A stretch of DNA of 64,000 nucleotides. Origin: Sedimenticola sp. (GTDB lineage Bacteria > Pseudomonadota > Gammaproteobacteria > Chromatiales > Chromatiaceae). The stretch spans positions 62,001 through 126,000 of the forward strand of contig JALSQZ010000165.1 in assembly GCA_026985055.1 (NCBI GenBank). The letters run 5' to 3'. Under the pieces are notes generated by a model, which worked only from the letters and a program-made list of their open reading frames with translations, was not told the DNA's origin and did not search any database. Of this stretch, positions 29,784-39,099 are shown piece after piece. The translations under genes and the position numbers were made by a program. How positions within the stretch are numbered: position 1 is the stretch's first letter; every line of letters starts with the position of its first letter.

Positions 29784-31070
29784 TCAAACCTTTGCCGAAA
29801 GTGTGCGGGTAAGCAGGGACAGACTGTGGGCTTTTTCAGGGAGGGGGATACGCACCTGCCAGCCACTGCCCGGCGCGGCATCCAGTTCCTTGCCGTCCTT
29901 GTTCTGCATGGCCTGCAAATGGAAGCTTCGGTTGCCCTTCGGGCTGACCAGCGTCAGTTCGTCTCCCACCTCAAAGCGGTTCTTCACTTCCACCAGCGCC
30001 CAGCCATCCTTTTGCTCCAGGATTTCACCAACGAACTGTGAACGGCTGGCCAGGGATGCCCCCTGACGATAGTTTTGCAACTCATGCGTTTCATGGCGCT
30101 GGAAAAAACCGTCGGTATAACCCCGATGGGCCAGGCTTTCCAGAGCGCCCATGAGACTGACATCGAAAGGCCTCCCTGCCACCGCATCATCGATGGCCTG
30201 GCGATAGATCTGGGTAACCTGGGCGGTGTAGTAATGGGACTTGGTGCGACCCTCGATTTTCAGACAATCCACGCCAATCTCCACCAGACGCTGGACATGC
30301 TCCACTGCACGCAAGTCGCGGGAGTTCATGATGTAGGTGCCATGCTCATCTTCCTCGATGGGCATGAACTCCCCGGGACGGTTGGATTCTTCGATGTAAT
30401 AGACCTGATCCGCCTTTGGATGCCGTCCCATCTCCGCCACACTCACCGTGGGTGCTTCATTCATCTTGTATTCCCAGCGACAGGCGTTGGTACAGGTCCC
30501 CTGATTGGCATCCCGATGATTGAAATAGCCGGACAGCAGGCAGCGGCCTGAATAGGCTATGCACAAGGCGCCGTGTACGAACACCTCGATCTCCATATCC
30601 GGGCAGGCCTGACGGATCTCTTCAATCTCTTCCAGAGACAGCTCCCGGGACAGGATCACCCGGCTCAGCCCCTGGCGCTGCCAGAACTTCACACTCAGGG
30701 CGTTCATGGTATTGGCCTGCACCGACAGATGCACCGGCAGATCCGGCCAGGTTTCCCGCACCTGCATGATCAGCCCCGGATCCGCCATGATGAAGGCATC
30801 CGGCCCCATTTCCACCACCGGGCGGATATCGTCGAGAAAAGTGCCCAGTTTGGCGCCGTGAGGCATGACATTCACCGCGACGAAAAACTGCTTCTTTCGG
30901 GCATGGGCTTCAGCGATTCCCGTGGCCAGATTTTCATGCAGGAAATCGTTGTTGCGCACCCGCAGACTATAGCGGGGCATGCCCGCATATACCGCATCCG
31001 CGCCATAGGCGAAAGCATAGCGCATGTTGCGCAAGGTACCGGCGGGAGACAACAGTTCAGGCTTTTTCAC
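29784..31070 (-). CDS. trhP: Prephenate-dependent tRNA U34 hydroxylase, U32 peptidase family (TrhP/YegQ)
   Basis: This 428-residue U32-family protein has the sequence KKPELLSPAGTLRNMRYAFA at the N-terminus and the Cys-rich signature EVFVHGALCIAYSGRCLLSG, then NQGTCTNACRWEY, which holds the Fe-S cysteines. A C-terminal beta-barrel-like domain follows (VGDELTLVSPKGN). YegQ/TrhP makes 5-hydroxyuridine at the wobble position of several tRNAs. Length matches YegQ (about 450). It is not linked functionally to its neighbours. Confidence 0.9.
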   Translation of the reverse strand: MKKPELLSPAGTLRNMRYAFAYGADAVYAGMPRYSLRVRNNDFLHENLATGIAEAHARKKQFFVAVNVMPHGAKLGTFLDDIRPVVEMGPDAFIMADPGLIMQVRETWPDLPVHLSVQANTMNALSVKFWQRQGLSRVILSRELSLEEIEEIRQACPDMEIEVFVHGALCIAYSGRCLLSGYFNHRDANQGTCTNACRWEYKMNEAPTVSVAEMGRHPKADQVYYIEESNRPGEFMPIEEDEHGTYIMNSRDLRAVEHVQRLVEIGVDCLKIEGRTKSHYYTAQVTQIYRQAIDDAVAGRPFDVSLMGALESLAHRGYTDGFFQRHETHELQNYRQGASLASRSQFVGEILEQKDGWALVEVKNRFEVGDELTLVSPKGNRSFHLQAMQNKDGKELDAAPGSGWQVRIPLPEKAHSLSLLTRTLSAKV

Positions 31071-31150
31071 GAAGGCAGGATGGGCGAAAAAATGATGCGT
31101 CTATTGTAGCAATCGGCTGAAGCAGGCAGAAAAGAGAATTGCCCAGCAGT

Positions 31151-31651
31151 TCACAGGGAAAATGATTCGAACATGCGGGGCTTGAACAACCACAGCAACT
31201 CGCCGCTTCCTCCCCGGACATCGGCCCATCGCCCGGCGGAAAAACGCATGCCGACCATGGCTGCGGTAGGCATACGCGCATTGGCGCCGGTCAAGGTCGC
31301 TACCAACCCTGACCAGACGGGCTCATGTCCGACCAACATGACACTGCCATGATTGTCCGGCAGTCGCCGAATATACTCTAGGACAGATGAGGGCGAAGCC
31401 CCATAGAGCGCATGTTCCTGGATAAAAGTCACCTTCCAGTTTCCGGCTTCTATCGCCAGCTGCGCGGTAGTGGTAGCCCGGGTAGCCGTGGAAGCGACCA
31501 CCAGACTCGGCAGTTCGCCGGTTCTGGCGAGCAGCTTGCCCATCAGCCGCGCTGCACGCGCGCCGCGTCCGTTCAAAGGCCTTTCGTGGTCGCTGCGAAA
31601 GTCCGCATCCCAGTCCGATTTTCCATGCCGGAACAGAATCAGCCTGCGCAT
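31151..31651 (-). CDS. SixA-like histidine phosphatase
   Basis: This 166-residue histidine phosphatase begins MRRLILFRHGKSDWD, with the catalytic RHG, and has the second His in VMLVGHEPVWSGL. SixA removes phosphate from HPt-domain histidines in phosphorelays, but relatives act on small molecules. The target cannot be read here. The neighbours give no kinase or HPt partner. Confidence 0.82.
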   Translation of the reverse strand: MRRLILFRHGKSDWDADFRSDHERPLNGRGARAARLMGKLLARTGELPSLVVASTATRATTTAQLAIEAGNWKVTFIQEHALYGASPSSVLEYIRRLPDNHGSVMLVGHEPVWSGLVATLTGANARMPTAAMVGMRFSAGRWADVRGGSGELLWLFKPRMFESFSL

Positions 31652-31790
31652 AGTTCAAGAGCCCCGGACACAGCGGACGGCTGCAAAATACGGTTTTTCC
31701 TCAACCCGCATACAGCATGAAAAGATACCACCATATTCATTGGCAGAAAGCCATGTGAGACGAAGGCCCCGGAAAACCGCAATTTCCAGC

Positions 31791-32372
31791 TTATCCGCCC
31801 AGGGGTGTGTATTTGTATTTCTGCCCGGCAAGAGAAGCTTCATACATCAGACCGCCTTTGGCGATAACGAAAGTTGCCATTCCCTTGTTATAAGCCGCTC
31901 CAATGGTTTTTGCATCATGCTGGCCTCCGCTGACACCGGCAGAATTCCCGGCAGTCGAGGCGCTAGCAGAAGCTCCGGCAGTAATCGCCACCGCCTGGGC
32001 ATTGGCGCTGAACTCAAAATTGCCGCTGGTAAATTCCTCGAAAGCGCGGCGATCCTGGAAAAAAATGATTTGCGTATAGGCCTGTCCTCCCAACTGAAAG
32101 CCCACACTTACCTGGGTCATGGTGGCGGTGCCGACCTGTTTCCCCTGGGCATAGACACAGCCCTTGCCATAGGCGCCGCCCACGCCTATCCCCCCTTTGC
32201 CGATACTGGGAAAGACGGCATAACCATAGCTGTTATCGAAGAACCTGGCACTGTCTCCGGCGTTCCTGAACAACTTGGCCGCATCCTGGCATTCATCGGC
32301 CCAGGCCTGACCGGCAGAAAAGACAAGCAACAGCAGCGCGGGGACGATTGTACGAATGGATATTGATTTCAT
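31791..32372 (-). CDS. Secreted SYLF (YSC84)-domain protein
   Basis: This 193-residue protein has a signal peptide (about 1-25, ending GQAWA), then a SYLF lipid-binding domain: YGYAVFPSIGKGGIGVGGAY, GKGCVYAQGKQVGTATMTQV, SVGFQLGGQAYTQIIFFQDR. The Ala/Ser-rich ASASASTAG stretch near residue 135 is typical. Bacterial members are periplasmic or outer-membrane associated and of unknown role. The 191 bp upstream gap to soeC shows no clear element. Confidence 0.85.
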   Translation of the reverse strand: MKSISIRTIVPALLLLVFSAGQAWADECQDAAKLFRNAGDSARFFDNSYGYAVFPSIGKGGIGVGGAYGKGCVYAQGKQVGTATMTQVSVGFQLGGQAYTQIIFFQDRRAFEEFTSGNFEFSANAQAVAITAGASASASTAGNSAGVSGGQHDAKTIGAAYNKGMATFVIAKGGLMYEASLAGQKYKYTPLGG

Positions 32373-32563
32373 TAGAAAACTCCTTGGATTTCCATATTAT
32401 TGGCAACCGGAGCAAATACTCCCGATTACCGGCATGAGACAACCATCATCCTAACAAAATTCCCTGGAGCTCACCCAGACAAACATTTTTCCATGACAAA
32501 CGCTGTCTGGCGCGGAACAGATATTACCGAAGAATGTGGATTATCCGGTCCCGAGAAGAACCC

Positions 32564-33544
32564 TCAAGCCATGGATTGATAATACAAATTCTGCGGGTGT
32601 TTGGCTTCGGCAAAAAAGTACCAGCGCTCCGCCATCAGCCCCAGATACTGAATGACAAAGGCTGCCACGGGAAGATAGGGGGAAGCGAGCCAGTAAGAGG
32701 CGCCCAGCAACAATACCGGGAGCACGAACACCGCCAGGAGAAAGAACCCGAATACCAGGCGCACCCCGGCTTCCGAAGCACCATGAAAAAACTCCCGGGT
32801 ATTGAACGAGCCCCCCATGAAACCCTGGGATTTTTGCTCTATCCGATTGTGGCGAATTCCTATGGCCGTCTGCAGACTGCTCTTGTGCACCAGATGACGA
32901 TTGCGGCGCAGGGACATCCCGCGGCTTACTCCCGCGGCAAAAGTGAAAATCACCGCCCAGGTTCCAAAGAACCCCACCAGATCCACCCCAGTCCAGGCAG
33001 AGAAGGCCGCCGCGAGCATGAACCCGGAAGCCAGACCAAACAGGGTGAAATTGATCAGGGTGAGCGGACTGTGCCATTCCTCGATGAATTTGATGCTGGC
33101 GTAAATCATGGCCGTGCAGAAATACAGGGCAAAGGCGGCAATGGCTCCGAGTATGCCCAGGATGAGACTGGCATCCACCGATATCACCCCCTGAATGACG
33201 AACAGGGATTGGGTCAGACCGAAATAATGCACGGCAGCGTACAAGGCGATGAGCAGCATCAGCAACGGCAGTACAATGACCTCCCGGGAAAGCCAGGATG
33301 TCCGCCATTTGGCGGCAGAACGCCAGGCACGCTCGGGATGCCCCAAATGAAAGAATGAAGCCAGCAGGCCCGCCAGCAGAAAAGCCAGACTCAACGCCGC
33401 GCCCATGGCATAGAAATGCACACTGTCCTGGGGTTGCAGCAGATTGGCCAGGGAATACACCTGGCCGGTGACCAGCGCCAGAAACAGCCCCTGACCGACA
33501 CCGATAAGGGTTGTGAGAAAAATAACCGAAAATGCGGGATGCAT
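32564..33544 (-). CDS. soeC: Sulfite dehydrogenase membrane anchor subunit SoeC (DmsC family)
   Basis: This 326-residue protein has about eight transmembrane helices, beginning MHPAFSVIFLTTLIGVGQGL, with the DmsC-family region FFHLGHPERAWRS. Such subunits bind quinone and carry no haem. It is last in a soeA-soeB-soeC operon, so it most likely passes electrons from cytoplasmic sulfite oxidation to the quinone pool. DMSO- or polysulfide-type reductases use the same anchor; the SoeA and SoeB features favour the sulfite role. Confidence 0.85.
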   Translation of the reverse strand: MHPAFSVIFLTTLIGVGQGLFLALVTGQVYSLANLLQPQDSVHFYAMGAALSLAFLLAGLLASFFHLGHPERAWRSAAKWRTSWLSREVIVLPLLMLLIALYAAVHYFGLTQSLFVIQGVISVDASLILGILGAIAAFALYFCTAMIYASIKFIEEWHSPLTLINFTLFGLASGFMLAAAFSAWTGVDLVGFFGTWAVIFTFAAGVSRGMSLRRNRHLVHKSSLQTAIGIRHNRIEQKSQGFMGGSFNTREFFHGASEAGVRLVFGFFLLAVFVLPVLLLGASYWLASPYLPVAAFVIQYLGLMAERWYFFAEAKHPQNLYYQSMA

Positions 33545-33569
33545 GAATTTCTCCGAATATAACGCTGAG

Positions 33570-34292
33570 TCAGAAGGAAACGTCGTCCAGGGTCTCCCCT
33601 TCGGCCGCCGGCAAGGGTGCTTCCTTGCGCAGCGGATTGTCCGCCCGCTCCAACTCGTCCTCGAAGATCTGGATACGGGTTTTGCGTCGCGGCAGATAAT
33701 GATTGGCCGGCTTGGTGCCCCATTCAGGCATCAGCTGATATCCCCCCTGCTCCCGAATCGCCATGGAAACCTCCGAATCAGGATCATGCACATCGCCAAA
33801 CAGACGTGCGCTGGTGGGGCAGGCCAGAACACAGGCGGGCTTGCGCTCGGCTTCGGGCAGGGTGTCATTGGCAATACGATCGATGCACAGGGTGCATTTC
33901 TTCATCACCTTCTGATATTCATCCAGCTCACGCATGCCATAGGGGCAGGCCCAGGAGCAGTATTTGCAGCCGATGCATTTGTCATAGTCCACCAGCACCA
34001 CGCCATTGTCCTCGCGCTTGTAGGAAGCGCCGGTGGGACACACGGGCACGCAGGGTGGCTCTTCGCAATGCAGACAGCTCTTGGGGAAATGCACGGTCTC
34101 GGTGCGCGGAAATTCTCCTACTTCGAAAGTCTGCACCCGGTTGAAGAAGGTTCCGGTGGGATCCTTGTCATAGGGGCGATGATCCGTGAGCGGGCCGGCC
34201 CAGCCGGAAGTATTCCATTCCTTGCAGGAGGTCACGCAGGCATGACAGCCCACACATACGTTCAAATCGATTACCAGCGCCATCTGTGTCAT
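33570..34292 (-). CDS. soeB: Sulfite dehydrogenase iron-sulfur subunit SoeB
   Basis: This 240-residue ferredoxin-like subunit has four cysteine clusters for 4Fe-4S centres: CVGCHACVTSCKEW, CLHCEEPPCVPVCPTGA, CIGCKYCSWACPYG, and CTLC with CVLACPTSA. This is the DmsB/PsrB pattern. The start overlaps the soeA stop by 4 bp (ATGA). It carries electrons from the molybdenum site to the SoeC anchor. Confidence 0.88.
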   Translation of the reverse strand: MTQMALVIDLNVCVGCHACVTSCKEWNTSGWAGPLTDHRPYDKDPTGTFFNRVQTFEVGEFPRTETVHFPKSCLHCEEPPCVPVCPTGASYKREDNGVVLVDYDKCIGCKYCSWACPYGMRELDEYQKVMKKCTLCIDRIANDTLPEAERKPACVLACPTSARLFGDVHDPDSEVSMAIREQGGYQLMPEWGTKPANHYLPRRKTRIQIFEDELERADNPLRKEAPLPAAEGETLDDVSF

Positions 34293-37201
34293 TTGGAGAT
34301 ACCTGCCTTCTTGCGGAACCTGCCGGCAAAAAATGCCTGCCAGCGTCCCCGGCGCGGTTGTTGACCGGGCACGGGTTTCTGTGGAACGAACTGCGGAGAG
34401 GAAACTTCCGGCTCTTCCGCCCCGGCCTTGTACACTTTCACCCGCACATCGAACCAGGCCGCCTGCCCGGTAACCGGATCGGAATTGGACATATGCTCGC
34501 CGGCTTCACATTCCGGCAGTTCTTCCGAAATCAGATGATTGAGGAGGAACCCCTTTTGCGACTCATTCGCCTTGGGCGCAAGACCCCAGGTCCCCGCCGC
34601 CTTGCCTATGGCATTCCAGGTCCATACCGTGCCGGGTTCCACCGCATTGGAAAAGCGCGCCATGCAGCGTACCTTGCCATGAGGGGATTCTACCCACACC
34701 CAGTCCCCGTCATGAAAACCGTTGACCTTGCCCAGATGCGGATTCACGAACAGATAATTGTGGGTATGAATCTGGCGCAACCAGGCATTCTGGCTATCCC
34801 AGGAATGGTACATGGCCATGGGCCGCTGGGTAAGCGCGTTCAGGGGATAGGTCTGGGTATCGATGAGCCGCGATTCCAGGGTCTCGTGATAGAAAGGCAA
34901 GGGATCGAAATACATCTCCACCCGTTTGCGCAGGCGATCCGGCGGTTGCTTGCCCGGCCGTTTTCCCTGCGCTGCCAGACGGAACTTCTGCAACACCTCG
35001 GAATACAGATGCACGGTGATGGGCTCGGCATAGCGGGTCATGGCATGCGCTCTGGCCCACTCCAGATACCCCTTGTTCCAGTTGCGCATGTACTGATAGG
35101 AACGCGGCAGCTTGTAATGAAAGACACAGTTGTTCTTTGCGTACATCTCCCACTGGCGCGGATTGGGTTCACCCTTGAGGAATTTCTCACCACCCTTGCC
35201 CCGCCAGCCGGCAAGAAAACCGATACCCGAGCCGGGAGATGTTTCAAAATTGACCACGAAATCCGGATAGTCCCGGAACTTGCGCTTGCCTTCTTCATCG
35301 ACAAAGGCAGGTAGCCCAAGACGGCTGCCCATCTCGATGAGCACATCCTGGAAGGGCTTGCATTCTCCCCGGGGCGGCACCACGGGGATACGCACGGAAT
35401 CGACCGGGCCATCATATTCGGATATGGGCCGATCCAGCATGGACATGGCGTCATGGCGCTCCAGATAGGTCGTGTCCGGCAACACCAGATCGGCAAACCC
35501 CACGGTTTCCGACTGAAAGGCATCGGCAACAATGATGAAGGGAATCTTGTATTCGCCGTTCTCGTCCTTGTCCACCAGCATCTCGCGCACCTTGCTGGTA
35601 TTCATGGAGGAATTCCAGGCCATGTTGGCCATGAACAACAACAGGGTATCGATCTTGTACGGGTCTCCCCGCCAGGCGTTGGTGATGGCATTGTGCATCA
35701 GGCCATGCACGGACAACGGATATTCCCAGGAGAAGGCCTTGTCCAGGCGCACAGCCTCTCCGTCCTCATCCACAAACAGGTCATTGGGATCGGCGGGCCA
35801 GCCCAGGGGCATGCCATTGAGCGGCGTCTCCGGCTGCACGTCCTCCGGCCCTTTCGGAGGCTTGGGACAGGGAGGAATGGGGCGCGGGAAAGGCGCCTTG
35901 TGACGGAAGCCACCGGGACGGTCGATAGTCCCCAGCAGGGTCATGAGTATTCCCAGGGCGCGAATGCTGTGAAAACCGTTGGAATGCGCCGCCAAGCCCC
36001 GCATGGAATGGAAAGCCACAGGGTTGCCCTTGACCGTATCATGTTCATTGCCCCAACAGTCCGTCCACTGGATGGGCAGCTCGATCTTCTGGTCCCTGGC
36101 GGTGACGCCCATCTCATGCGCCAACCGGCGGATGGTGTCGGCGGGAATACCAGTGATGTCTTCCGCCCATTCCGGAGTGTAATCATCCACCCGTTCTTTC
36201 AGCAGCTGGAAGGCAGGCTTGACCGGCGTGCCGTCCTCCAGTTCGAATTCACCCAGCAGGTAGGGATCGCAACCAGGCGTATGAGTACCCATGGCCACAT
36301 CCAGATCCCGGTCCCACCAGAGCTTGTTCTCGGGATCGAAACAGCCTTCCTCGATATGCATTTCCACGCGCTTGAACAGACCATGATCCTCCCGCCCGGG
36401 ATCATTGATGACCAGTTCCGCCGCATTGGAGTACTGCACCAGGAATTCCCGGTCGTACAAACCCTGTTGAATCAGCTCACGGATGATGGCCAGAATCAGG
36501 GCGCCATCCGTACCTGGCTTGATGGGCACCCACTCATCGGCAATCGCGGAATAACCTGTACGGACAGGATTGATGGAAATGAAGCGCCCGCCCCTGCGCT
36601 TGAACCTGGACAACTCCACCTTCATGGGGTTGGAATGATGATCCTCCGCGGTGCCGATCATGATGAAAAGCTTGGCCCGCTCCAGATCCGGCCCACCGAA
36701 TTCCCAAAAAGAACCACCGATGGTATAAATCAGACCAGCAGCCATGTTCACGGAACAGAAACCGCCGTGTGCCGCGTAGTTTGGAGTACCGAACTGCTTG
36801 GCAAACATGCCGGTGAGGGCCTGCATCTGATCACGTCCCGTGAACAGGGCAAACTTGCGCGGGTCTTCCTTGCGAATGCGTCCAAGTCGTTCTTCCATGA
36901 TATCGAAGGCTTTCTCCCAGGAGATTTCCTCGAACTTCGACTCACCACGCTCGGCATCCGGCCGGCGCATCAGCGGCTTGGTGAGACGCGCGGGAGAATA
37001 CTGCTTCATGATTCCGGAAGCCCCCTTGGCGCAGATCACGCCCTTGTTCAGAGGATGCTCGGGATTGCCTTCGATATGGCGCACTTCGCCATCACGCAGG
37101 GTCACGCGAATGCCGCAACGACAGGCACACATGTAACAGGTGGTATTTCTGACCTCCACCCCACCCAGGTCCTGGTCATTGTATTCGAGGGGGTCCAGCA
37201 T
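34289..37201 (-). CDS. soeA: Sulfite dehydrogenase molybdopterin subunit SoeA
   Basis: This roughly 970-residue molybdopterin oxidoreductase has an N-terminal 4Fe-4S site (TTCYMCACRCGIRV, then CAKGASG). MGD-binding domains follow (FGGPDLERAKLFIMIGTAED; ISINPVRTGYSAIADEWVPI) and a C-terminal dinucleotide-binding domain (NPHLGKVNGFHDGDWVWV). There is no twin-arginine signal, so it works in the cytoplasm, as SoeABC does when oxidising sulfite to sulfate in purple sulfur bacteria. ATG at 37201 is chosen; a TTG nine codons upstream is possible. Neighbouring sulfur-globule and Fnr genes support the sulfur role. Confidence 0.87.
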   Translation of the reverse strand: MLDPLEYNDQDLGGVEVRNTTCYMCACRCGIRVTLRDGEVRHIEGNPEHPLNKGVICAKGASGIMKQYSPARLTKPLMRRPDAERGESKFEEISWEKAFDIMEERLGRIRKEDPRKFALFTGRDQMQALTGMFAKQFGTPNYAAHGGFCSVNMAAGLIYTIGGSFWEFGGPDLERAKLFIMIGTAEDHHSNPMKVELSRFKRRGGRFISINPVRTGYSAIADEWVPIKPGTDGALILAIIRELIQQGLYDREFLVQYSNAAELVINDPGREDHGLFKRVEMHIEEGCFDPENKLWWDRDLDVAMGTHTPGCDPYLLGEFELEDGTPVKPAFQLLKERVDDYTPEWAEDITGIPADTIRRLAHEMGVTARDQKIELPIQWTDCWGNEHDTVKGNPVAFHSMRGLAAHSNGFHSIRALGILMTLLGTIDRPGGFRHKAPFPRPIPPCPKPPKGPEDVQPETPLNGMPLGWPADPNDLFVDEDGEAVRLDKAFSWEYPLSVHGLMHNAITNAWRGDPYKIDTLLLFMANMAWNSSMNTSKVREMLVDKDENGEYKIPFIIVADAFQSETVGFADLVLPDTTYLERHDAMSMLDRPISEYDGPVDSVRIPVVPPRGECKPFQDVLIEMGSRLGLPAFVDEEGKRKFRDYPDFVVNFETSPGSGIGFLAGWRGKGGEKFLKGEPNPRQWEMYAKNNCVFHYKLPRSYQYMRNWNKGYLEWARAHAMTRYAEPITVHLYSEVLQKFRLAAQGKRPGKQPPDRLRKRVEMYFDPLPFYHETLESRLIDTQTYPLNALTQRPMAMYHSWDSQNAWLRQIHTHNYLFVNPHLGKVNGFHDGDWVWVESPHGKVRCMARFSNAVEPGTVWTWNAIGKAAGTWGLAPKANESQKGFLLNHLISEELPECEAGEHMSNSDPVTGQAAWFDVRVKVYKAGAEEPEVSSPQFVPQKPVPGQQPRRGRWQAFFAGRFRKKAGISK

Positions 37202-37238
37202 GATTCGGTTCCGCAAACGTAATGGCAATGTTAAGCAA

Positions 37239-37267
37239 AGTATAATATTAGAACTAGCTAATGTACA
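37239..37267 (-). promoter_or_regulatory. Candidate sigma-70 promoter of soeABC
   Basis: On the minus strand TGTACA (37262-37267), a 17-base spacer and TATACT (37239-37244) sit 38 bases before the soeA ATG. Spacing is ideal and both boxes are 4-5 of 6 matches. The rest of the 403 bp gap to the regulator gene carries a repeat fragment and short, unconvincing frames. Confidence 0.55.
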
Positions 37268-37419
37268 CTGCCCGGCAGTAAAACCTCACAACCTTGCACC
37301 GGAACCCGTTGTTGCCGCAGAAATTTTTGCTCAGTTTGCTCAAACAGACAAAAATGCTTCTGGAAAGTGTTTTGGCGAAAGCCTCGCAGCATATTTGGAC
37401 AAGCTGGTTGAAAAAACCG

Positions 37420-37480
37420 GAAATCGAATTTTCGGTCTGCGACGAGAAAAATTCCAGGGAGGAAATTTTGCGAGACCCCC
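37420..37480 (-). repeat. Fragment of the dispersed five-hairpin repeat
   Basis: GCGACGAGAAAAATTCC-like sequence (here TGCGACGAGAAAAATTCCAG) with GGAAATTTTGCGAGACCCCC matches the 5' arm of copy B in the same inverted orientation. The central hairpins are missing. It sits upstream of soeABC. Confidence 0.65.
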
Positions 37481-37604
37481 ATGAGTTGTTCCGGAAACAG
37501 ACGGCGGGCGAAGGCGAGTTGTGCGGATTTTGCCGGGAATGCCTGGACATCTATTATCAGGAGCCGGAAGAAAGCACTACTGAAGATTGAACTGCCAGGG
37601 TTTT

Positions 37605-38297
37605 TCAGCAACCTCCGCCACGTTGCAATCTTGGCAGATCTTTTACTACCACCTTGCGCCGGGACACGGAAATGATCTCTTCTCTTTCCAAACCATGAAT
37701 CACCCGGGAAAAAGTCTCTGGCGTCAGGTTCAGCAAAGAAGCAGTATTCGCTTTCGTATCCGGCAGGTTCACTACCATATCATCATTGCCATGCTGCCGT
37801 TTCTGTTCGATCTCGCGCAACAGATAGCCCACAACACGCTCTCTCGATGTGAGCAGACAAAAGGCCTCCATATCAGAAAACAACTGGGACAGACGCCGGG
37901 CCATGTTGCGCAACAGCATATCCGCTGCGTTGCGATCAGCATTCACTGCCTGGAGAAAAGCGGATGAAGAGACGAACAGAAGACGACTGTCCATCAGCGC
38001 CTGGGAATAATAGGGCCAAATGCTGTCAGCAAGTATGATCGCTTCACCAAAGCTCTGATTCTGGTGGACGATCTCCACCACCTTTTCCGTTCCTCGGGAG
38101 GAAATGAAAGCCAGCTTGAATTTCCCTTCGATGACAAAATAGAAGCCGCCGGCCCGGTCTCCCTTCTGAAAGACACGCTCGCCCTTGTCTACCATGAGCT
38201 CCTTGGCCCCCTTGGACAGCATGTACAATGTGTCCGCTTCCAGCTCCCGGAAAACAGGCATGCGGCTCAACACATTGGCTATGGTATAGGCGTCCAT
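37605..38297 (-). CDS. Crp/Fnr family transcriptional regulator
   Basis: This 230-residue regulator has an N-terminal cyclic-nucleotide-like beta-barrel (VFQKGDRAGGFYFVIEGKFK) and a C-terminal winged helix (TSRERVVGYLLREI; NTASLLNLTPETFSRVIHGL). The recognition helix TPETFSRVI fits the E-SR core that reads TTGAT-type sites, as in Fnr/Dnr proteins. The N-terminal Fe-S cysteines of Fnr are absent, so it more likely senses NO or another signal in the manner of Dnr/NnrR. It lies between soeABC and the sulfur globule gene, making it a candidate regulator of them. Confidence 0.85.
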   Translation of the reverse strand: MDAYTIANVLSRMPVFRELEADTLYMLSKGAKELMVDKGERVFQKGDRAGGFYFVIEGKFKLAFISSRGTEKVVEIVHQNQSFGEAIILADSIWPYYSQALMDSRLLFVSSSAFLQAVNADRNAADMLLRNMARRLSQLFSDMEAFCLLTSRERVVGYLLREIEQKRQHGNDDMVVNLPDTKANTASLLNLTPETFSRVIHGLEREEIISVSRRKVVVKDLPRLQRGGGC

Positions 38298-38516
38298 CGC
38301 ACACTTCCGAATACAAGGTTAAAAGATACAATCTCTTGCCTTGCTCCGCCCCGGACAAATGCTGCTTTTTCAGGTGGAACCTACATCAGGCGAATCGTTT
38401 TATTTATTACATGTTTTTACACCTATATACGGCATTTTGCATTGATTATTCGCAACGGGCATATGTTTGAGTATAGGACATGGCTTCCAAGAAAGAAGAA
38501 TATTTCGCCCCCCATA

Positions 38517-38551
38517 AATAAAGCCGCACCCCTGTGGGATGCGGCTTTATT
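38517..38551 (-). terminator. Rho-independent terminator after the sulfur globule gene
   Basis: On the minus strand AATAAAGCCGCA pairs with TGCGGCTTTATT around a short loop, giving a strong hairpin ending in T-rich sequence 20 bases past the stop. It separates the sulfur globule gene from the regulator gene. Confidence 0.8.
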
Positions 38552-38570
38552 GCCTGAACAAGCGATTTGT

Positions 38571-38918
38571 TTACTTGGCAGGCTGGGCCGGAGCCTGAGG
38601 CTGTGCCGGCGCAGGGGGCGCAGGCGGCGCATAGGGCGCATAGCCGTATGGCGCATAGCCGTAGGGAGGATAGCCATAAGGGCCATAATAATCGTAGTAA
38701 CGGTTGTATCCGTAACCACGGCCGTAACCGGAACCCCGGGCATTACCACTGAAACCGAAGCTGAAATCACCGGAGCCGTCGCCCCAGCCATCCCATGCAT
38801 CATCCCATGCGTTGTTGTGCCAGCCACGGTCACCCCAAGGGCCGCCCCACCAGGCGGATGCGGAAGCAGAAGCAGCTACCAGAGCGGCTACTGCAGCAAC
38901 TTTGATCATCTTCTTCAT
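38571..38918 (-). CDS. Sulfur globule protein-like Gly/Tyr-rich secreted protein
   Basis: This 115-residue protein has a clean signal peptide ([19 protein letters not shown]), then a repetitive region rich in Gly, Trp, Asn and Tyr: [24 protein letters not shown], and [15 protein letters not shown] with tandem YGYxPYG units. It ends in a Pro/Ala/Gln tail. This is the composition of the sulfur globule envelope proteins (Sgp) of Chromatium-type bacteria, which form a protein coat around periplasmic sulfur. ATG at 38918 follows GGAGAG. Low-complexity exported proteins of other kinds are possible, but the context favours Sgp. Confidence 0.75.
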   Translation of the reverse strand: MKKMIKVAAVAALVAASASASAWWGGPWGDRGWHNNAWDDAWDGWGDGSGDFSFGFSGNARGSGYGRGYGYNRYYDYYGPYGYPPYGYAPYGYAPYAPPAPPAPAQPQAPAQPAK

Positions 38919-39034
38919 GGAAATCTCTCCTGTTCGATGAAACATGATTCGAGAAACTTCCGGAACAGATCCCACGTCCGGATCAGTTTCCACCGCGAAA
39001 GCTACTCATCTACAACTCGGCTTTCTTGATTTTT

Positions 39035-39092
39035 AGTATTTGCTTTTTTGCTTATATAGTCAATTGATATTCTCAATCAAATAAAATTTGAT
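39035..39092 (-). promoter_or_regulatory. Candidate promoter and upstream inverted repeat of the sulfur globule gene
   Basis: On the minus strand TTGACT (39058-39063), 17 bases and AATACT (39035-39040) form a usable promoter about 117 bases before the gene. Just upstream is the inverted repeat ATCAAAT-TTT-ATTTGAT (39076-39092). It has TTGAT half-sites but not the exact Fnr spacing. The leader may carry further signals. Confidence 0.5.
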
Positions 39093-39099
39093 GATAGAA

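Noticed and set aside
35453..37222. 589-codon open frame opposite soeA
   Set aside because: It is an antisense shadow of soeA, with no domain and no ribosome site.
37294..37590. 98-codon frame upstream of the Crp/Fnr gene end
   Set aside because: It covers a repeat fragment and has no domain. Composition is unlike a protein gene.
39058..39092. Exact Fnr box at the sulfur globule promoter
   Set aside because: TTGAT-like halves are present but their spacing does not fit TTGAT-N4-ATCAA, so only a generic inverted repeat is reported.
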